This document shows, in pieces, positions 61,198-64,000 of a stretch of DNA of 64,000 nt (position 1 is the stretch's first letter; each line of letters begins with the position of its first letter). The position numbers were made by a program, and so were the translations under genes. Source of the DNA: Monocercomonoides exilis (lineage: Eukaryota > Preaxostyla > Oxymonadida > Polymastigidae); assembly GCA_001643675.2 (NCBI GenBank), contig LSRY02000034.1, positions 434,001 to 498,000 on the forward strand, read 5' to 3'. The notes below the pieces were generated by a model. The model searched no databases, had not been told where the DNA came from, and was given only the letters and a program-made list of their open reading frames with translations.

Positions 61198-61457
61198 TAC
61201 GGACTTTCAAGCTTTCATGAACAAAGCATGAAATAATTGTTTCGCTCAAATCTTTATTTCGCTTTCTCAGATTTCAAAATTAATTTAATTTTCATATCCG
61301 AAATCAGGCATCGTTGAAATCAAAACTGAAAGTTTTCCTACATTTCACGAATGTCAAAATACAGAACCATTTTTATTGTGTTTTGTTGTTCTCAAAAAAT
61401 CTATGAAAAGTGCAAAATTTTTCAATGAAAATGCATGAAGCAAAATATTTTGCTCCA
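61198..61457 (+). mobile_element. MITE, family 2, copy C
   Basis: About 260 bp. Starts TGGGGGAAAATACGGACTTTC and ends AAATATTTTGCTCCA. TA lies on both flanks. Closely follows copy A throughout (CATATCCGAAATCAGGCATC; ATTTCACGAATGTCAAA). Confidence 0.8.
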
Positions 61458-63056
61458 TATCACTTTTTCTTTCTCCACAAATCTTTTTTTATGATCTTTC
61501 TCAAGAGAATTTCAGTTTTGTTCTTCTTTTCTATGAATGCATTCTGAAATCAGTGCTCAGGATTACATTGATCCTCCACAGCAGTTTGACCTCTTCTCCA
61601 TGGATTTCTTCAATCCATGAAGCTGCAACCCCTCTTTTCTTTTTTTGGTTGTTACGCATTCTTCAGGTACTTTCCCTTATATGCAAACAATCATTGCAGT
61701 TCAATATAAGATTGAACTGGAGTTAGGATGAGAAAGAAAATTTGTCTTTAAAAATCAGAAACGGGAAGGAAAAGTTGAAGCGCTCGCTTGTCAAGCCACA
61801 GGAGCTATGAATTTTCAACAGTTAATGTATTCTACTGAAAACATAGATTTTCAAGTTGTCACAATAATGAAAAACAACACATCTCAGGTGAATACAGAAA
61901 AAGTCACGTTGTATTTTAATCATGCGGATGTTCCACATTCGAACAATAGAAATTCCGCAATTCCTGTTCAATTAATGAAATGAACTCGACAAATCAGTTG
62001 CATTTTCTTTACCAAGTGTGAAATGCAAAACCACTTTTTCACAAAACAAAACGTGAATTTTGGTCTTTTCCTTTTAAACTTGCTATTTCCTCAATCAACT
62101 TCGTTGAACTTCAGTAATGATACGAATAAAACATGGAATGTTATTCTGGAAAATAAAATATAAAAATTTTGAGGTTTTAATGATAGATTTTTTTCAGCAA
62201 TCTTATGAATAAAATAAACAAAAATATTTCAAAATTATTTTCGAACAAACCAAAAAATTTTCCTTCGAGTAACATCAAATGAGACAGCCTTTCGATTCGT
62301 TATCTGACATTTCTTTTTGGAAGTGAATTTCATTTTTTTTTGAAATAAATGGAGAATGAAAATTTTCAAAAGAAAAATTTTAGATTATTCACACAAAGAA
62401 ACAAAATAATTGACATTTCTGGAGATTAACAGATTATTCTGTATTTTTGCTTAATATTCTCACATTTTCGAATCACTGGCTTGTGTGACGTCAGTGACAG
62501 AAGTGACATCCAGTGGCATATTTAATTCCCAGTTTCACTGATCTCGTCACAAAACCATTATTGACTTTGTTCTTCCATCGTTATTCTTTTTTATTTAAAT
62601 TCCAAAAATATTTATTTCATTAAAAAAGAAATTAATAATTAATGATAAACATTATTCCATAAAAATATTCGAAACAATGAGGAAAATTAAATTGGATTTC
62701 CAAAAAAAATTATTTACGATCAAAAGACAATTGTGAAAAAGTCGATCACCAGTGTCACAAAGTGGCAAAATTTGTCACATGTCGCTCAGGACTACAATCA
62801 ATGTTCATTCCAAATGTGACATTCTTTTTGAGAAGTTGAGAACGTTTAATTAATCAATTAGTGTTGATCAATCCGTTCCCATATTAAATAGAGAATAATA
62901 TATTATTTTATTTGAAAGCTCGTATTTAAAATTATTGTGCTGCAAAAAGGATGACATGATAAAAGCTTATTTATTTGTTGTCACATTCACTTCTAAAAAT
63001 CACTGTTATTGAACGAATTGAGGCAAATGATTAATTTGTTCATATTTATATGTTTT

Positions 63057-63091
<35 letters not shown>

Positions 63092-63658
63092 AAGGGATTC
63101 TTCATTTTTCCTAATTTATATATTAAAACCTAAAAAGAGAAATATTAAATATCTTGGAAAATAATTTGGTAATTTTTAACTTTTGATAGTTTCACTGTTA
63201 ACTGTTCAAAGATTGTAAATTTCTGTCAAAAAGTTACATATATTTAACAATTAACGATGAGTGAACGAAAAAAACGAAGCCCAAATTACAACTTCTCAAA
63301 ATAAGCTCATTTATATTGTTAAATCAAGAAATTATTTGCTTCTTTTTTCAGATTCAAATCATGAATAACATTTCCAATCGTTTTTGCTTCAATAAATATC
63401 TTTCAATCATCTTTTTTTTTCTTCTTCTTTTCTCGCTCAAATGAACTCTGTTCTTTCTTTTCATGCGCATAAAAAAAAGTGAGCTTAACTGGTTGATTTG
63501 ACATTGTGATTGGAATACGGATATCGTATTTATGAAGCCGACAGAGCTGCTTGCTTGTTTGTTGGCTTATCTGAAAAAGAATCTTGCGACCTGGACAATT
63601 CAACAGTCGTCTCTTCGCTATTATTTTTTTTTGTCTTCAATATCCTTAACTTTTCTCA
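61458..63658. other. AT-rich spacer with a short orphan frame
   Basis: A 58-codon plus frame at 61807-61983 (FNHADVPHSNNRNSAIP core) extends upstream without a stop to about 61731 and looks more coding-like than its surroundings, perhaps an old transposon scrap. Repeated GTGACA-type motifs cluster at 62480-62520 and 62755-62795. Minus frame 63403-63603 is Lys-rich and unsupported. Confidence 0.4.
63059..63090. repeat. poly-T tract (about 32 nt)
   Basis: Uninterrupted T run ending at 63090. It could be the tail of a retroposed sequence on the minus strand or a simple homopolymer. Confidence 0.8.
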
Positions 63659-63659
63659 A

Positions 63660-64000
63660 CAATAGTGTGTAAGAGAAACGAAGCGAAGAAGGCAGCAGGG
63701 GATAATTATTCATCGTTAGCAGCAGTGCTTTTCATCGAAATTTCTGAAGCACAGGATGCGGCTACTTCATAAAAGTTGGTTGCAGCAATTGACAACATCA
63801 AGTTGTTGCTGCGAATTGTTCAAAATGAAGAAGGCTGAATAAAAATAAATTTATAGAAGTCAATATTGAGAGCATTAAAGAAGCTGTGGAGATATGTTGT
63901 TACGTAGTGGGCAATGCTTCATGGGTGTGTTGTGTATGTTCACGATGTGAATCATTCTGCGAAGCTTTCTGTTCCACTGGTAATAGTACAGCTTCCTTCG
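63660..64000 (+). other. possible coding remnant running off the window end
   Basis: Plus frame pieces KRNEAKKAAGDNYSSLAAVL, FIEISEAQDAATS, stop, KLVAAIDNIKLLLRIVQNEEG; then in a second frame after a TTATAG acceptor-like site EVNIESIKEAVEICCYVVGN and a Cys/Ser-rich end. It has helical, coding-like composition, but a stop breaks it. Either a gene starting here with an intron at about 63840-63857, or a pseudogene. Not recognised. Confidence 0.3.

Noticed and set aside
1-64000. CRISPR array, rRNA or tRNA genes, bacterial operon signals
   Set aside because: No regularly spaced repeats with unique spacers, no rRNA-like conserved blocks, and no tRNA cloverleaf found by eye; the introns show this is eukaryotic. 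A tRNAscan run would be needed to exclude tRNAs firmly.

Overview
This window looks like nuclear DNA of an anaerobic protist. The best fit is an oxymonad (Preaxostyla), most likely Monocercomonoides-like. The reasons are: AT-rich spacers around more GC-rich genes; short GT-AG introns of about 59-230 nt; a huge Ser/Gly-rich beta-helix membrane protein ending in a pseudokinase; a lysine/glutamate-rich helical protein that I recall as an expanded family in that genus; and DIRS-type retroelements. The clean genes read with the standard code. The taxon call rests on memory of families, not on a search.

Layout. 0-5 kb: a MITE, a small acidic ORF, and the remains of a ubiquitin-specific protease lying in register with a decayed DDE transposase. 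6.7-11.0 kb: a 4.3 kb element with 343 bp, almost identical terminal inverted repeats, carrying a broken coiled-coil gene and no recognisable transposase. 11.5-15 kb: a graveyard of three different DDE transposases. 17-25.8 kb: three host genes on the plus strand, RPF1 (ribosome biogenesis, five exons), a Nab2/ZC3H14-like poly(A)-RNA-binding CCCH protein (four exons) and MLH1 (mismatch repair). 26.6-34.7 kb (minus): the beta-helix/pseudokinase gene, intact over about 2,690 codons except for two in-frame TGA codons. 36.1-41.4 kb: a fold-back element, then a DIRS-like retrotransposon with the diagnostic internal complementary region and a MITE nested in its right end. 41.4-45 kb: a four-exon gene of unknown function. 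45.5-53.1 kb (minus): CFAP65, a ciliary ASH-domain protein. 53.5-54.9 kb (minus): the expanded-family helical protein. 55-64 kb: gene-poor, with MITEs, a truncated copy of the pseudokinase gene, a decayed copy of the helical-family gene, and simple repeats.

The functional genes do not form a pathway. They are housekeeping (RPF1, Nab2-like, MLH1), flagellar (CFAP65) and lineage-specific surface or helical genes set in a repeat-rich background. The notable content is mobile DNA: at least three small TIR families whose ends share a common core (GGGTGATTCTTTTTGA-like), a pack-type large TIR element, a protease-transposase composite, and dead elements and genes in which nonsense codons outnumber frameshifts.
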